Assembly (NCBI RefSeq): GCF_000177675.1
Contig: NZ_ADGX01000007.1
Coordinates: forward strand, 1-64,000
Reading direction: 5' to 3'
Source: Parafrankia sp. EUN1f
GTDB lineage: Bacteria; Actinomycetota; Actinomycetes; Frankiales; Frankiaceae
Length of the DNA stretch: 64,000 nucleotides
Shown: positions 9,334-18,298 of the stretch, one piece after another
Numbering within the stretch: position 1 is the stretch's first letter
How the letters are laid out: each line of letters begins with the position of its first letter
Position numbers and translations under genes: made by a program
Notes under the pieces: model-generated
The model's database searches: none
Told to the model about the DNA's origin: nothing
What the model saw: only the letters and a program-made list of their open reading frames with translations

Positions 9334-9996
9334 TCAGCTCGGCAGGAACGGGTTGTCCCAGGTGTCGAGAGCCGTCACGGTGCCCACCGGGCGGCGTCGC
9401 ACCGGACCGTGCTTACCCTCCGGCCAGCCGGCCGCGACCAGCGACGCGATCCGCCAGTCGTCCGGCATCCCGATGACCGACCGAAGCTTGTCCTCCCCGA
9501 AGGTGAACCATGTGCTCGGCACCGTGCCGAGCCCTTCGGCCCGGGCGGCGAGCAGGAAGTTCTGCATGGCGGGGAAGATCGAGCCAGCCTCGATGAACTC
9601 GGACACGAACCCGGACAGGCGGTAGCAGAACAGCACGTAGACCGGCACCTTCTCGAAGTTGTCGACCAGGTGCAGCATGGTGCGGGTGAGCCGGGCCTGG
9701 CGTGACATGTCGTCGGGGGCCGGCGGCTCGGCGGACTGGCCGTAGATGGTGCGGACCCAGTCCCAGCCCTCGCGGAACGCCGGGCCCAGCACGGCCCGCG
9801 CCTCGGGCGACCGCAGGACCACGAACCGCCAGGCCTGCGCGTTCGAACCGGACGGAGCCCAGGTCGCCGCCTCCAGGCAGCGGGCGAGCACCTCGTCCGG
9901 CACCGGGTCGGGGCGGAACCGGCGCAGCGAGCGCGCGGTGCGCATGGCCTCGCGCAGGTCAATGGTGGGCGCGGTCCCGGGTTCGGAATCACTCAT
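9334..9996 (-). CDS. Nitroreductase family protein
   Basis: A 220-residue flavin-dependent oxidoreductase of the nitroreductase fold: the FMN-binding block RSLRRFRPDPVPDEVL near residue 23, the WAPSGSNAQAWRFVVL motif, and the C-terminal EGLGTVPSTW segment. It would use NAD(P)H to reduce nitro groups, quinones or related acceptors. Start ATG at 9996 with AAGGAG about 11 bases upstream. It lies alone on its strand beside an alpha/beta hydrolase; the substrate is not evident. Confidence 0.88.
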   Translation of the reverse strand: MSDSEPGTAPTIDLREAMRTARSLRRFRPDPVPDEVLARCLEAATWAPSGSNAQAWRFVVLRSPEARAVLGPAFREGWDWVRTIYGQSAEPPAPDDMSRQARLTRTMLHLVDNFEKVPVYVLFCYRLSGFVSEFIEAGSIFPAMQNFLLAARAEGLGTVPSTWFTFGEDKLRSVIGMPDDWRIASLVAAGWPEGKHGPVRRRPVGTVTALDTWDNPFLPS

Positions 9997-10100
9997 TCGG
10001 CTTTACACTCCTTCGGCACCGCGCCCCTGGACGGATACGACGCGGCATGAGGGAAACGACAGCGGTGACGACGTGGCTGAACGACAGCGGGGCCGCGCGG

Positions 10101-10964
10101 TCAGGCCAGGGCCTCGTCCGCCCATGCGAGCAGCGGCGGGGCGAGCAGGGGCCAGCGGGCGAACAGGCCCTCCTTGACCGCCTCGGGGGCGTGCCGGTCG
10201 TTCCACTCGGTGTCACCCCACGGCGGCTCGGCGAGCACGGCCCGCGGGAGCAGCTGCGCGATGCGCTCGGAGGTCTCGCGCCGGTGGTGCAGATCGCTCT
10301 CGCCGCTGCGGAACACCAGGGCCGGGATGTCCAGGCCGCGCGCGTCGTCGTCGGGCAGGCCCGGGACCAGCTCACCGTCGCGCGGGCTGTAGACCGCCAT
10401 CCACCGCTCCATGGTCGCCAGGAACTCCCGGCGGTCCTGGTCGAGGATGCGCTGGCGGTTGGCAGGGTTGCGGGTGATGGGCTCCTGCCATTCCGGCAGT
10501 GCGGCCACGGCCCCCATCCCGCGGTGCCAGGCGGCGGTGAAGGAGCCCGCCGCGTAGTGGACGCCGATGCTCATCAGGCCGTACACGCCGCCGCTGAGCC
10601 ACCAGATCGCGAGGCCGGCGGCGATGTCACGGTGGCGCGCCGCGGTGAGCAGGGAGACCCGGGAGCCGCCCGAGCCACCCGCGATGACGGTCGGGCCGAG
10701 GTCGAGGTGGCGGATCAGCCCGGCGAGGGCGTCGGCCTGCATCTGCGACTCGGACTCGCCGTCGAAGCAGACGTCCGACTCGCCGGTGTTGGGACGGTCC
10801 CAGACCAGTACCCGCCGGCCGGTGGCCGCGATCTCCGCCGCGAGCTCACGGATTCCCGGATCGTCCTTGCTGTACCGACCACCCGGAGTAATCACCCAGG
10901 GCTGTCCGGCGGCGCCGATCAGGTCGTAGGAGATCGATAATCCGTCAACCGTTGCTAGTGCCAT
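10101..10964 (-). CDS. Alpha/beta hydrolase
   Basis: A 287-residue alpha/beta hydrolase with the nucleophile elbow GGSGG (Ser about 98), an oxyanion-region strand WVITPGGRYS and a conserved WDRPNTGESD block. A DGE/D acid segment and a late His (DRHAPE or WGDTEWNDRH) could complete the triad. The start codon overlaps that of the divergent amidohydrolase frame in the palindrome CCATGG, so both promoters must lie in a very short AT-rich spacer. Probably an ester or C-C bond hydrolase of the adjacent catabolic block. Confidence 0.85.
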   Translation of the reverse strand: MALATVDGLSISYDLIGAAGQPWVITPGGRYSKDDPGIRELAAEIAATGRRVLVWDRPNTGESDVCFDGESESQMQADALAGLIRHLDLGPTVIAGGSGGSRVSLLTAARHRDIAAGLAIWWLSGGVYGLMSIGVHYAAGSFTAAWHRGMGAVAALPEWQEPITRNPANRQRILDQDRREFLATMERWMAVYSPRDGELVPGLPDDDARGLDIPALVFRSGESDLHHRRETSERIAQLLPRAVLAEPPWGDTEWNDRHAPEAVKEGLFARWPLLAPPLLAWADEALA

Positions 10965-10983
10965 GGCTCACATATTAACATTG

Positions 10984-12165
10984 ATGTCTATGTCAAGTTC
11001 CCTAAAAGAGAGTGGCCTGTTCATCGTCGACGCGGACTCCCACTGGTCCGAGCCGCCCGATCTGTTCACCAAGCGCGCGCCGGCGGCGTACCGCGACCGG
11101 GTTCCGCGGGTAGCCGATGTCGACGGCACTCCCATGTGGATCTTCGACGGCAAGCCGGTGGGGCGCTTCAGCGCCGCCGGTGTCATCGGGCGCGACGGCC
11201 GCAAGGAGGCCGCCGACATCGCCCTGCACCACTGGACGGTCGACCAGGTGCATGTCGGGGCCTACGACCCCCAGGTCCGCCTCGGGGTGCTCGACGAGTG
11301 CGGCATCGACGCCCAGATCATCTTCCCGAGCACCATCGGCCTGGGCGGCCAGGACCTCGGCGCCGCCAGCGACCCGGCGCTGACCAGGCTTTCCGTCGAG
11401 ATCTACAACGACGCGATGGCCGAGATCCAGAGCGACTCGAACAACCGGCTGCTCCCGCTGCCGCTGATGCCCGCCTGGGACGTCGACCTGTGCGCGCGGG
11501 AGGCGAGGCGGGTGCACGCGCTCGGCGCCCGTGGGGTCAACATGACCTCCGACCCGCAGGACCTGGGCGCCCCGGACCTGGCCAACCGGGCCTGGGACCC
11601 GTTCTGGGAGGTCTGCACCGAGCTGCGGCTGCCGGTCCACTTCCACATCGGGGCCAGCGTCACGACGATGACCTTCTACGGCAAGTACCCGTGGGAGTCC
11701 CACGGCAGCAACACCAAGCTCGCCATCGGCGGCACACTGCTGTTCATCGGGAACGCCAGGGTCGTCACCAATCTCATTCTCTCCGGTATCTTCGACCGGC
11801 ACCCGGGGCTGAAGACGGTGTCCGTGGAAAGCGGCGTCGGCTGGATCCCCTTCATTCTCGAGGCCCTTGACTACGAGATGGCCGAGAACGCGCCGGAAGA
11901 ACTCGCCGCGCTCGGCAAGGCGCCTTCCGAGTACTTCCGCAGCAACATCTACGCCACCTTCTGGTTCGAGAAGAACCGGAACAACCTACCGGCCCTCATC
12001 GAGGCCGTCGGCGAGGACAACATTCTTTTCGAGACCGACTTCCCGCATCCGACCTGCCTCTACCCGAGCCCGCTGGAGACCGTCGCGCCCAAGCTGGCGA
12101 CGCTCGCTCCCGAGACCCGGGCGAAGATTCTCGGGGAGAATGCACGCAAGCTGTACCGGCTCTGA
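10984..12165 (+). CDS. Amidohydrolase family 2 (TIM-barrel metal-dependent hydrolase)
   Basis: About 393 residues with amidohydrolase-2 features: VDADSHWSEPPDLF near the N-terminus, the barrel-strand histidine block LPVHFHIGAS, and the C-terminal metal/catalytic motif ILFETDFPHPT. The family includes decarboxylases and hydrolases of aromatic or cyclic acids. The frame has ATGs at 10963, 10984 and 10990. The first overlaps the divergent gene's start and leaves no promoter space, so 10984 is preferred; there is no obvious ribosome binding site and the mRNA could be nearly leaderless. Complete. Confidence 0.87.
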   Translation: MSMSSSLKESGLFIVDADSHWSEPPDLFTKRAPAAYRDRVPRVADVDGTPMWIFDGKPVGRFSAAGVIGRDGRKEAADIALHHWTVDQVHVGAYDPQVRLGVLDECGIDAQIIFPSTIGLGGQDLGAASDPALTRLSVEIYNDAMAEIQSDSNNRLLPLPLMPAWDVDLCAREARRVHALGARGVNMTSDPQDLGAPDLANRAWDPFWEVCTELRLPVHFHIGASVTTMTFYGKYPWESHGSNTKLAIGGTLLFIGNARVVTNLILSGIFDRHPGLKTVSVESGVGWIPFILEALDYEMAENAPEELAALGKAPSEYFRSNIYATFWFEKNRNNLPALIEAVGEDNILFETDFPHPTCLYPSPLETVAPKLATLAPETRAKILGENARKLYRL

Positions 12166-12274
12166 CGCATCGCCGCCGCGGTGGCCCGCTCCTCCCGTTC
12201 CCGGCCACCACGGCATCCCCTGTCCGCCACCGCAGCAGGCCCGGCGCCTGGCTGCGAGTCAGGAGTACGCCCGC

Positions 12275-13765
12275 GTGAAGACGATCGGCCACTGGATCAA
12301 CGGCACCGCCGCAGCCCCCTCGGACCCGAGCCGCCTCGGCCGGGTGTTCGACCCGGCCCGCGGGGTGCAGACCGCCGAGGTCACTCTCGCGTCACCGGTG
12401 GATGTCGACACCGCGGTCCGCGCCGCGGTGGAGGCGGCGCGCACCTGGGGCGCCTCCTCGCTCTCCCAGCGGGCGACGCTGCTGTTCCGGCTGCGTGAGC
12501 TGCTCGACGGCAGCCGGGACGAGCTCGCCGCGGCCATCGCGGCCGAGCACGGCAAGGTCCACTCCGACGCGCTCGGCGAGGTCGCCCGAGGCATCGAATG
12601 CGTCGAGTTCGCCTGCGGCATCCCGCACCTGCTGAAGGGCGCGCACAGCTCGGAGGTCTCCCGCGGGGTGGACGTCCACACCGAGCTGCACCCGGTCGGG
12701 GTCGTCGCGGGGATCACCCCGTTCAACTTCCCGGTCATGGTGCCGCTGTGGATGCTCTCGAACGCGCTGGCCTGCGGCAACACGTTCGTTCTCAAGCCGT
12801 CGGAGAAGGACCCGTCGGCGTCGCTGCTGCTGGCCGACCTCATCACCCGGGCCGGCTTCCCCCCCGGCGTCTTCAACGTGCTCCAAGGTGACGCGGAGGC
12901 GGTTCGCGGCCTGCTGGCCCACCCGGACGTCGCCGCGATCTCCTTCGTCGGCAGCACGCCGGTCGCCCGCAGCATCTACGAGACCGGCACCGCGGCGGGC
13001 AAGCGGGTGCAGGCTCTGGGCGGGGCGAAGAACCACATGGTCGTGCTGCCCGACGCCGACCTCGACGCGGCCGCCAACGCCGCCATCTCGGCCGGCTACG
13101 GGTCGGCGGGTGAGCGGTGCATGGCGATCTCGGTCGTCGTCGCCGTGGGCGACATCGGTGACAGGCTCGTCGAGGCGATCGCGGCCCGCATTCCGGACAT
13201 CGTCATCGGTCCGGCTACGGACGAGTCCTCGCAGATGGGCCCGCTGATCAGTGCGGAGCACCGTGACCGGGTCCGCTCGTACGTGCAGCGGGCGACCGAC
13301 GAGGGTGCCCGTGTCGTCGTCGACGGCGAGACCGCCGGCCGCCCGGACGGATACTTCGTCGGATGCTCGCTGGTCGACGGGGTGAAGCCGGGAATGCGGG
13401 TCTACGACGACGAGATCTTCGGCCCCGTTCTCAGCGTCGTGCGGGTGGACACCTACGACGACGCCATCGCCCTGATCAATGACAACCAGTACGGCAACGG
13501 CGTCGCGCTGTTCACCCGCGACGGCGGCGCCGCCCGCCGGTTCACCCGGCAGGTCAACGTCGGGATGATCGGTATCAACGTGCCGATCCCGGTCCCGGTG
13601 GCCTGGCATTCCTTCGGCGGCTGGAAGGCCTCCATCTTCGGCGACGCGCCGATCTACGGCCCTGAGGGAATCCGCTTCTACACCCGCCCGAAGGTTGTCA
13701 CCTCACGGTGGCCCGAAACAGCCGCCGTCAGCGCCGTCGACCTGGTCTTCCCCGCCAACCGCTGA
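12275..13765 (+). CDS. mmsA: Methylmalonate-semialdehyde dehydrogenase (CoA-acylating)
   Basis: A 496-residue aldehyde dehydrogenase of the MmsA type. It converts malonate or methylmalonate semialdehyde to acetyl- or propionyl-CoA with NAD and CoA, in valine, beta-alanine or myo-inositol breakdown. Seen: ITPFNFPVMVPLWM (cofactor region), the catalytic Cys in GSAGERCMA (about residue 282), the EIFGPVLSVVR block, and the family's C-terminal FGDAPIYGPEGIRFYT. There is no usual ALDH catalytic Glu, which is characteristic of MmsA. GTG start at 12275 with AGGAG nine bases upstream. Confidence 0.92.
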   Translation: MKTIGHWINGTAAAPSDPSRLGRVFDPARGVQTAEVTLASPVDVDTAVRAAVEAARTWGASSLSQRATLLFRLRELLDGSRDELAAAIAAEHGKVHSDALGEVARGIECVEFACGIPHLLKGAHSSEVSRGVDVHTELHPVGVVAGITPFNFPVMVPLWMLSNALACGNTFVLKPSEKDPSASLLLADLITRAGFPPGVFNVLQGDAEAVRGLLAHPDVAAISFVGSTPVARSIYETGTAAGKRVQALGGAKNHMVVLPDADLDAAANAAISAGYGSAGERCMAISVVVAVGDIGDRLVEAIAARIPDIVIGPATDESSQMGPLISAEHRDRVRSYVQRATDEGARVVVDGETAGRPDGYFVGCSLVDGVKPGMRVYDDEIFGPVLSVVRVDTYDDAIALINDNQYGNGVALFTRDGGAARRFTRQVNVGMIGINVPIPVPVAWHSFGGWKASIFGDAPIYGPEGIRFYTRPKVVTSRWPETAAVSAVDLVFPANR

Positions 13766-13806
13766 CAACCGCTGGCCCCACCTGCCGACGCGCCCACCAG
13801 AAACCG

Positions 13807-13842
13807 GTCGGCCGGCCGATCAGAGTCGATCGGCCGGCCGGC
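13807..13842. terminator. Bidirectional terminator hairpin between convergent genes
   Basis: A 15-bp stem (one G-T wobble) with a 6-base loop lies between the convergent mmsA and CitE-like genes. There is no T-run, as is common in GC-rich actinobacteria. Confidence 0.6.
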
Positions 13843-13897
13843 TCCCCCGCGTTGCCGGCTCATGTTCCCGGCTCCCGCGTTCCCCGCTCCCGCGTTC

Positions 13898-14704
13898 CTA
13901 CCGCGGCGCGCGGCGCAGGATCTGGCGGGCCTGCGCGACCAGCGGCGCGTCGATCATCCGGCCGTCGAGCAGGAACACCGCGCTGTCGGTGCTGCCCGCC
14001 ACGACCTTCTCCGCCCAGGCGACCTCGTCCGCGGACGGGCGGAACGCCTCACGCACCACCGCCGCCTGCGACGGATGAATGCAGGCCTTCGCCACGAAAC
14101 CGGACGCGACCGCCTCGTCGGCCTCCGCCCGCAGCCCCACCGCGTCGGCGGTGTCGAGGAAGACCGTGTCGATCGCGGGCACACCGGCCACCGCGGCGTT
14201 GAGCAGCACCGTGGACTTGGCGTACCGCGCGACGTCGCGGTATCTCCCGTCGGCCAGCCGGCTCCCGCTGCCGCCGATCGAGGCCATCAGGTCCTCGGCG
14301 CCCCACATCACGCCCGCCAGGTTCGACGCCTGCGCGATCTCCGGGGAGGCCAGCACCCCGCGGGCCGTCTCGCACAGCGCGACCACCTGGTACGGCGCCG
14401 CTTCCTCGACCTGGCGGACGCTCTCCGCCTTGGCCAGCATGATCACGCGATAGTCGGTCCGCCCGAGGGCGCGGAGGTCCTCGTCGTAGTCGGCGGTGGT
14501 GCGCGGATTGACCCGCACGATCACCCGCGACGGATCCACCGGGTGCTCGACGAGCGCCTCACGGGCCAGCGGCCGGCGCGCCGCGGAGACCGCGTCCTCA
14601 AGATCGAGGATCACCGTCTCGGCGGCCGCCAGCGCCTTCTCGTACCTGTCCGGCCGATCGGCGGGGCAGAACAGAAGGGATGCTCCCAGGGTCCACTCGG
14701 TCAC
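13898..14704 (-). CDS. HpcH/HpaI aldolase / CitE-like citrate lyase beta-subunit homolog
   Basis: A 268-residue TIM-barrel lyase of the CitE-like group acting on acyl-CoA thioesters or 2-oxo acids with a divalent metal. Seen: LLFCPADRPDRYEKAL at the N-terminus, ILDLEDAV (metal/phosphate region), RVNPR, CETARGVL (catalytic Glu region), GAEDL, and CIHPSQ near the C-terminus. The full set suggests an active enzyme, for example a malyl- or citramalyl-CoA lyase-type reaction. It is 50 bases upstream of nothing else on its strand but follows the MaoC-like gene as a likely two-gene operon. Confidence 0.87.
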   Translation of the reverse strand: MTEWTLGASLLFCPADRPDRYEKALAAAETVILDLEDAVSAARRPLAREALVEHPVDPSRVIVRVNPRTTADYDEDLRALGRTDYRVIMLAKAESVRQVEEAAPYQVVALCETARGVLASPEIAQASNLAGVMWGAEDLMASIGGSGSRLADGRYRDVARYAKSTVLLNAAVAGVPAIDTVFLDTADAVGLRAEADEAVASGFVAKACIHPSQAAVVREAFRPSADEVAWAEKVVAGSTDSAVFLLDGRMIDAPLVAQARQILRRAPR

Positions 14705-14754
14705 GCTTTCTCCAACCTCGACAAAGACCGGCGAGAACTCATGCCCACCGGGAT

Positions 14755-15249
14755 TCAGCCCGCCGCATCCGAATCGGCCTCGCCGGCCGGAACCCGCAGC
14801 ATCAGCGCGGTACGCTCGGCGAGCGCCACCAGCTCACCCTTCTGGTTCAGGGCCCGGTGCTGGAAGACGACGATTCCGTTCGTCGGCCGTGACCGGGAAT
14901 CCCTCTTCGACAGCACCTCGGTCTCCGCGTAGAGCGTGTCTCCGGCGAAGACGGGGGCCGGAAAACGGATTTCGCCGAACCCCAGGTTCGCGACTGTGGT
15001 GCCCTGGGTGAGCTGCGCGACACTGAGCCCGACCAGGATGGAAAGGGTCATCATGCTGTTGACGAGACGCTCGCCGAACTCCGTCGACGCACTGGCGGCG
15101 GCGTCCAGATGCAGGCTCTGCGGGTTCATCGTCAGCGTGGAGAAGAGGGTGTTGTCCGCCTCACCGACCGTACGGCCCGGACTGTGGGCGTAGACAACGC
15201 CGGTCTGCAGTTCCTCGAAATATAGCCCTCGCTGCTGAATTCGCTTCAC
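14755..15249 (-). CDS. MaoC-like dehydratase / mesaconyl-CoA hydratase-type protein
   Basis: A hotdog-fold (R)-specific enoyl-CoA hydratase-like protein of about 164 residues, with the typical block [32 protein letters not shown] and [16 protein letters not shown]. Next to a CitE-like lyase it probably hydrates an unsaturated branched acyl-CoA before cleavage. The GTG at 15247-15249 fits the family N-terminus ([12 protein letters not shown]) with GGTGGAG just upstream. A GTG at 15288 would add 13 residues and also has an AGGATG upstream, so the start is not settled. Confidence 0.85.
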   Translation of the reverse strand: MKRIQQRGLYFEELQTGVVYAHSPGRTVGEADNTLFSTLTMNPQSLHLDAAASASTEFGERLVNSMMTLSILVGLSVAQLTQGTTVANLGFGEIRFPAPVFAGDTLYAETEVLSKRDSRSRPTNGIVVFQHRALNQKGELVALAERTALMLRVPAGEADSDAAG

Positions 15250-15653
15250 ATCTCCACCCGAATGTATCCGCAGTTTTCCCAGCCGCACAACATCCTGTAC
15301 TGTACGGAGGAAGCAAGACGACTGTCAACGTTTACACCGACCCGTCCACACGCGACCCGGCCCGACTCATATCAGTTTTTCCGGTGCCGGTCGAGCCGGC
15401 CGCCCTTCACGGTGGCCAATATCGCTTTTCGATGTCGGTCGTGATGTCAGCCCGTATTCGAATTCCCGATCGGTCCGGAGCCTGCCGCGCCGGGTGGCCC
15501 GGCTCGCCCACACGTGCCGGGCCAGGCGGCCCGTCAGACCCGCCGGGCCCGCGTTCCACCGGTTCGGCGACGGTACCGGACAGGTCGAAGGACCGGCCCT
15601 GCTCGGGAAACAGGTCGCGGCCGGCGGGCCCACACCGAAACCGACAATGACTC
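15250..15653. other. Divergent intergenic region
   Basis: Four hundred bases between the MaoC-like gene and the divergent methyltransferase. It must hold promoters for both. A short GTAC-T-GTAC inverted repeat at 15297-15305 is the only symmetrical element I noticed. No gene is supported. Confidence 0.4.
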
Positions 15654-16283
15654 GTGGCACGGACGGATGACTGCGGTGCGTTCTGGGAGAACCGCTACCG
15701 CCAGACGGAACGGATGTGGACGGGCGCTCCGAACGAGCTGCTGGTCCGCGAGATCAGCTCCGTCGGACCGACCACGGCGCTCGACCTGGGCTGCGGCGAG
15801 GGCGGCGACGCGGTCTGGCTGGCCGCGCGCGGCTGGCAGGTCACCGCGGTCGACATCGCGCCCACCGCGTTGGAACGGGTGCGGGAGGCCGCGCGGGCCG
15901 CCGGCGTCGCCGAACGCGTGACCCCGCTGTGCCGGGACCTCGCCTGCGGGCCGCCGCCTGGTGAGTTCGGGCTGGTCGTCGCGATGTTCCTGCACTCACC
16001 GGTCGGCATGCCACGCGGCGAGGTGCTCCGCGCCGCGGCGCAGCGTGTCGCCGCCGGCGGCACCCTGCTGGTGGTGGGCCATTCCGGTGCCCCGTCGTGG
16101 CAGCCCCGGACCAGCCCGCACACCCGCCTCACGACCCCCGACGACGTGCTCGCCGAGCTCGGCACAACGGTGCGGGGGTGGTCGGTGGACCTTCGGGAGG
16201 TGTACGAGGCACCGATGTCCCGCCCGAACGGGCAGGTGGGCTTCCGGGTCGAGAACGCGCTGCGGCTGGGCCGCCCGGTCTGA
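15654..16283 (+). CDS. SAM-dependent methyltransferase (class I, TehB-like)
   Basis: A 209-residue class I methyltransferase. Motif I is LDLGCGEGGDAVWLA (residues about 43-57), followed by the acidic loop VTAVDIAPTALERV. The N-terminus FWENRYRQ...WTGAPN resembles tellurite/thiol methyltransferases of the TehB group. GTG start at 15654; an overlapping ATG at 15647 is in another frame. The methyl acceptor is unknown. It converges on the lipid-transfer thiolase gene and is not clearly part of a neighbouring operon. Confidence 0.85.
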   Translation: MARTDDCGAFWENRYRQTERMWTGAPNELLVREISSVGPTTALDLGCGEGGDAVWLAARGWQVTAVDIAPTALERVREAARAAGVAERVTPLCRDLACGPPPGEFGLVVAMFLHSPVGMPRGEVLRAAAQRVAAGGTLLVVGHSGAPSWQPRTSPHTRLTTPDDVLAELGTTVRGWSVDLREVYEAPMSRPNGQVGFRVENALRLGRPV

Positions 16284-16352
16284 GACCGGGCGGCCGCGCC
16301 CATCGCCAGGTCGCCAGGAGGCGGGTCAGGCGGTTCGAGCGGTTCTGGTGCG

Positions 16353-17498
16353 TCAGGTGGTCACGATCGACACACCGGCCGTTCCCGGCGCGCCGTAGAG
16401 CTGGGCGTAGCCCACCCGGGGGTTACCGGGGACCTGCCGCTCACCGGCCTGGCCTCGGAGCTGCAGGACCAGCTCGTGGATCTGGCGCAGGCCGGAAGCG
16501 CCGACCGGCTCGCCGTTCGCGATCAGACCGCCGTCGGTGTTGACCGGCAGCCGACCGCCGATCTCGGTCGCGCCCTCGGCGAGGAGCTTCTCCTGCTCAC
16601 CGTCGGCGCAGAAGCCGTTCTCCGCCATGTGGATGATCTCAGCGCCGGAGTCGGTGTCCTGGACCTGGATGACGTCCACATCGCCCGGGCCGATCCCGGC
16701 CGCCTCGTAGGCCGCGCGGGAGGCGTAGACCGTCGGCGCCTCGGCGGGCTCGACCGCCGCCCAGGAGCTGTGCACCTCGTGGGCCCCGTAGGTACGGGTC
16801 CGCAGCACGCTCGTCCGCAGGTAGATCGGGTTCGACGTGTACCGGCGCGCGATGTCGGCCCGGCAGAGCACGACCGCGGCCGCCCCTTCGTCCGGGCTGC
16901 AGAACATGTACTTGGTGAGCGGGTAGTTCAGCATCGCGGAGGAGAGGATCTCCTCCTCCGAGATCGCCTTGCGGCGGAACGCGTTGGGGTTCAGCACACC
17001 GTTGCGGTAGTTCTTCGCCGCCACCCGCGCCAGCGTCTGGTGCGAGATCCCGTGGTCGTGCATGTAGCGGTTGATCTTCATGCCGAAGAACTTCGTGGTG
17101 AGGAAATGGCCGATATCCCCGTACCACGGCGGAGCGCTGTAGTGGACCGGGTCCGCGGTGAAGGCGCCGAACGCGTGCTTGTCCATGCCGACGGCCACGC
17201 CGATGTCGTACTTGCCGAAACGGATGGCGTCGGCGGTGAGGTCCAGTGCGGTCGCGGCGGTGGCGCAGCCGTTGTAGACGTCCATGAAGGGGATGCCGGT
17301 CAGCCCGAGCAGGCCGACGACCGCGTCGGGGTTGTCCACCTCGCAGCTGCCACCGAAGGCGAACTGCACCTGCTTCCACTCAAGGCCCGCGTCGGCCAGC
17401 GCAGACCGGATGGCCTCGGCGCCCATCTGGATAGCGGACTTGTCACCGAAACGCCCGAAGGGGTGGATGCCCACCCCGATGATCGCGACGTCCTCCAT
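16353..17498 (-). CDS. Lipid-transfer protein / thiolase-like (SCP2-type, Ltp family)
   Basis: A 381-residue thiolase-fold protein of the non-specific lipid-transfer (SCP-x/Ltp) group. It starts VAIIGVGIHPFGRF, has the potential nucleophile Cys78 in VYNGCATAA, and ends with GEPVGASGLRQIHE, a thiolase C-terminal His/Gly block. In actinobacteria such proteins pair with DUF35 partners as retro-aldolases or thiolases in steroid side-chain or branched acyl-CoA degradation. The DUF35 gene is one base upstream here, matching that arrangement. No canonical second thiolase Cys block is evident, which favours the aldolase-type role. Confidence 0.88.
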   Translation of the reverse strand: MEDVAIIGVGIHPFGRFGDKSAIQMGAEAIRSALADAGLEWKQVQFAFGGSCEVDNPDAVVGLLGLTGIPFMDVYNGCATAATALDLTADAIRFGKYDIGVAVGMDKHAFGAFTADPVHYSAPPWYGDIGHFLTTKFFGMKINRYMHDHGISHQTLARVAAKNYRNGVLNPNAFRRKAISEEEILSSAMLNYPLTKYMFCSPDEGAAAVVLCRADIARRYTSNPIYLRTSVLRTRTYGAHEVHSSWAAVEPAEAPTVYASRAAYEAAGIGPGDVDVIQVQDTDSGAEIIHMAENGFCADGEQEKLLAEGATEIGGRLPVNTDGGLIANGEPVGASGLRQIHELVLQLRGQAGERQVPGNPRVGYAQLYGAPGTAGVSIVTT

Positions 17499-17499
17499 C

Positions 17500-17931
17500 T
17501 CAGTTTCCTTCCTCTGCCGGCGCGAACGCGTAGGACATCACCTGGGTGCCGTCCCCGTCGGTACGGAACGGGTAGATCACCAGCTCCAGCTTCATTCCGA
17601 AGCGGATCTGCTTGGGATCACTCACGGTCAGGCGGCCCTCGACGCGCACGTCGTCGCCGAGCTGCACCAGACCCATCCCGAACGGCTTGAAGGTCTGCGG
17701 GGTCTCACCACTGGCGTAGGGCTCCTTCGGCAGGAAGTCCTGCGTCGTCCACGTCCACAGGGTTCCTTCCCGCGGCAGCAGGAGCTGCTCCATCTCCAGC
17801 TTTCCGCACCGCGGGCAGGAATCCTGGGCGGGAAAGGTCACCGCCGCGCAGCTCGCGCACCGCGCGCCGATGAGCTGTGGTTTCTCCGCGGGCCAGGTGA
17901 AGACGTCCGGAGCAAAGGGAACTTGGGCCAT
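17500..17931 (-). CDS. DUF35 zinc-ribbon/OB-fold acyl-CoA-associated protein
   Basis: A 143-residue protein with a rubredoxin-like zinc ribbon (CASCAAVTFPAQDSCPRC, residues about 25-42) followed by an OB-fold domain ending LVIYPFRTDGDG. In steroid-degrading actinobacteria this family forms a complex with an Ltp-type thiolase-fold enzyme and stabilises or supplies the acyl-CoA site. The ATG at 17931 has AGGAG eight bases upstream. One base separates its stop from the lipid-transfer gene, so the two are translationally coupled. Confidence 0.88.
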   Translation of the reverse strand: MAQVPFAPDVFTWPAEKPQLIGARCASCAAVTFPAQDSCPRCGKLEMEQLLLPREGTLWTWTTQDFLPKEPYASGETPQTFKPFGMGLVQLGDDVRVEGRLTVSDPKQIRFGMKLELVIYPFRTDGDGTQVMSYAFAPAEEGN

Positions 17932-18298
17932 CAGAACACTCCTAGCATCTCGACCAGCCCGTAACGTGGTCACCGGCTTTGCCCAGGTGAATGAATAAGC
18001 CTTTTCCGTCGTCGACGCGAACCTGCGTCGCTCCTGACCGTGGGCCCTGAGCTGGAAAAGGCCGGTGGGAGCGGAACCGCGCCGCGCCGGAACGCGGCCG
18101 TCCGCGAAAGCGCACCGCCGACCCCCCTGCCAGGCGCCCGGCCACCCCTGCCCGTCTGGTGGTTGCGGCTGGCGCAGCACGGCCGGTGCGGGGACGGCAT
18201 GCAACGGATTCCAACCCTCCGCGTGGTCAGCATCGTTTCGCCGGACGACGGCGATCAGCAGCCGGCGAATGCCGGCGGCCTTCGGGTAGGAGGAGCAT
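17932..18298. other. Gene-free interval upstream of the lipid-transfer operon
   Basis: About 370 bases with no supported gene. It precedes both the DUF35/Ltp operon on the minus strand and a decayed hydrolase on the plus strand, so it probably held promoters for both. I see no clear operator. Confidence 0.35.
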
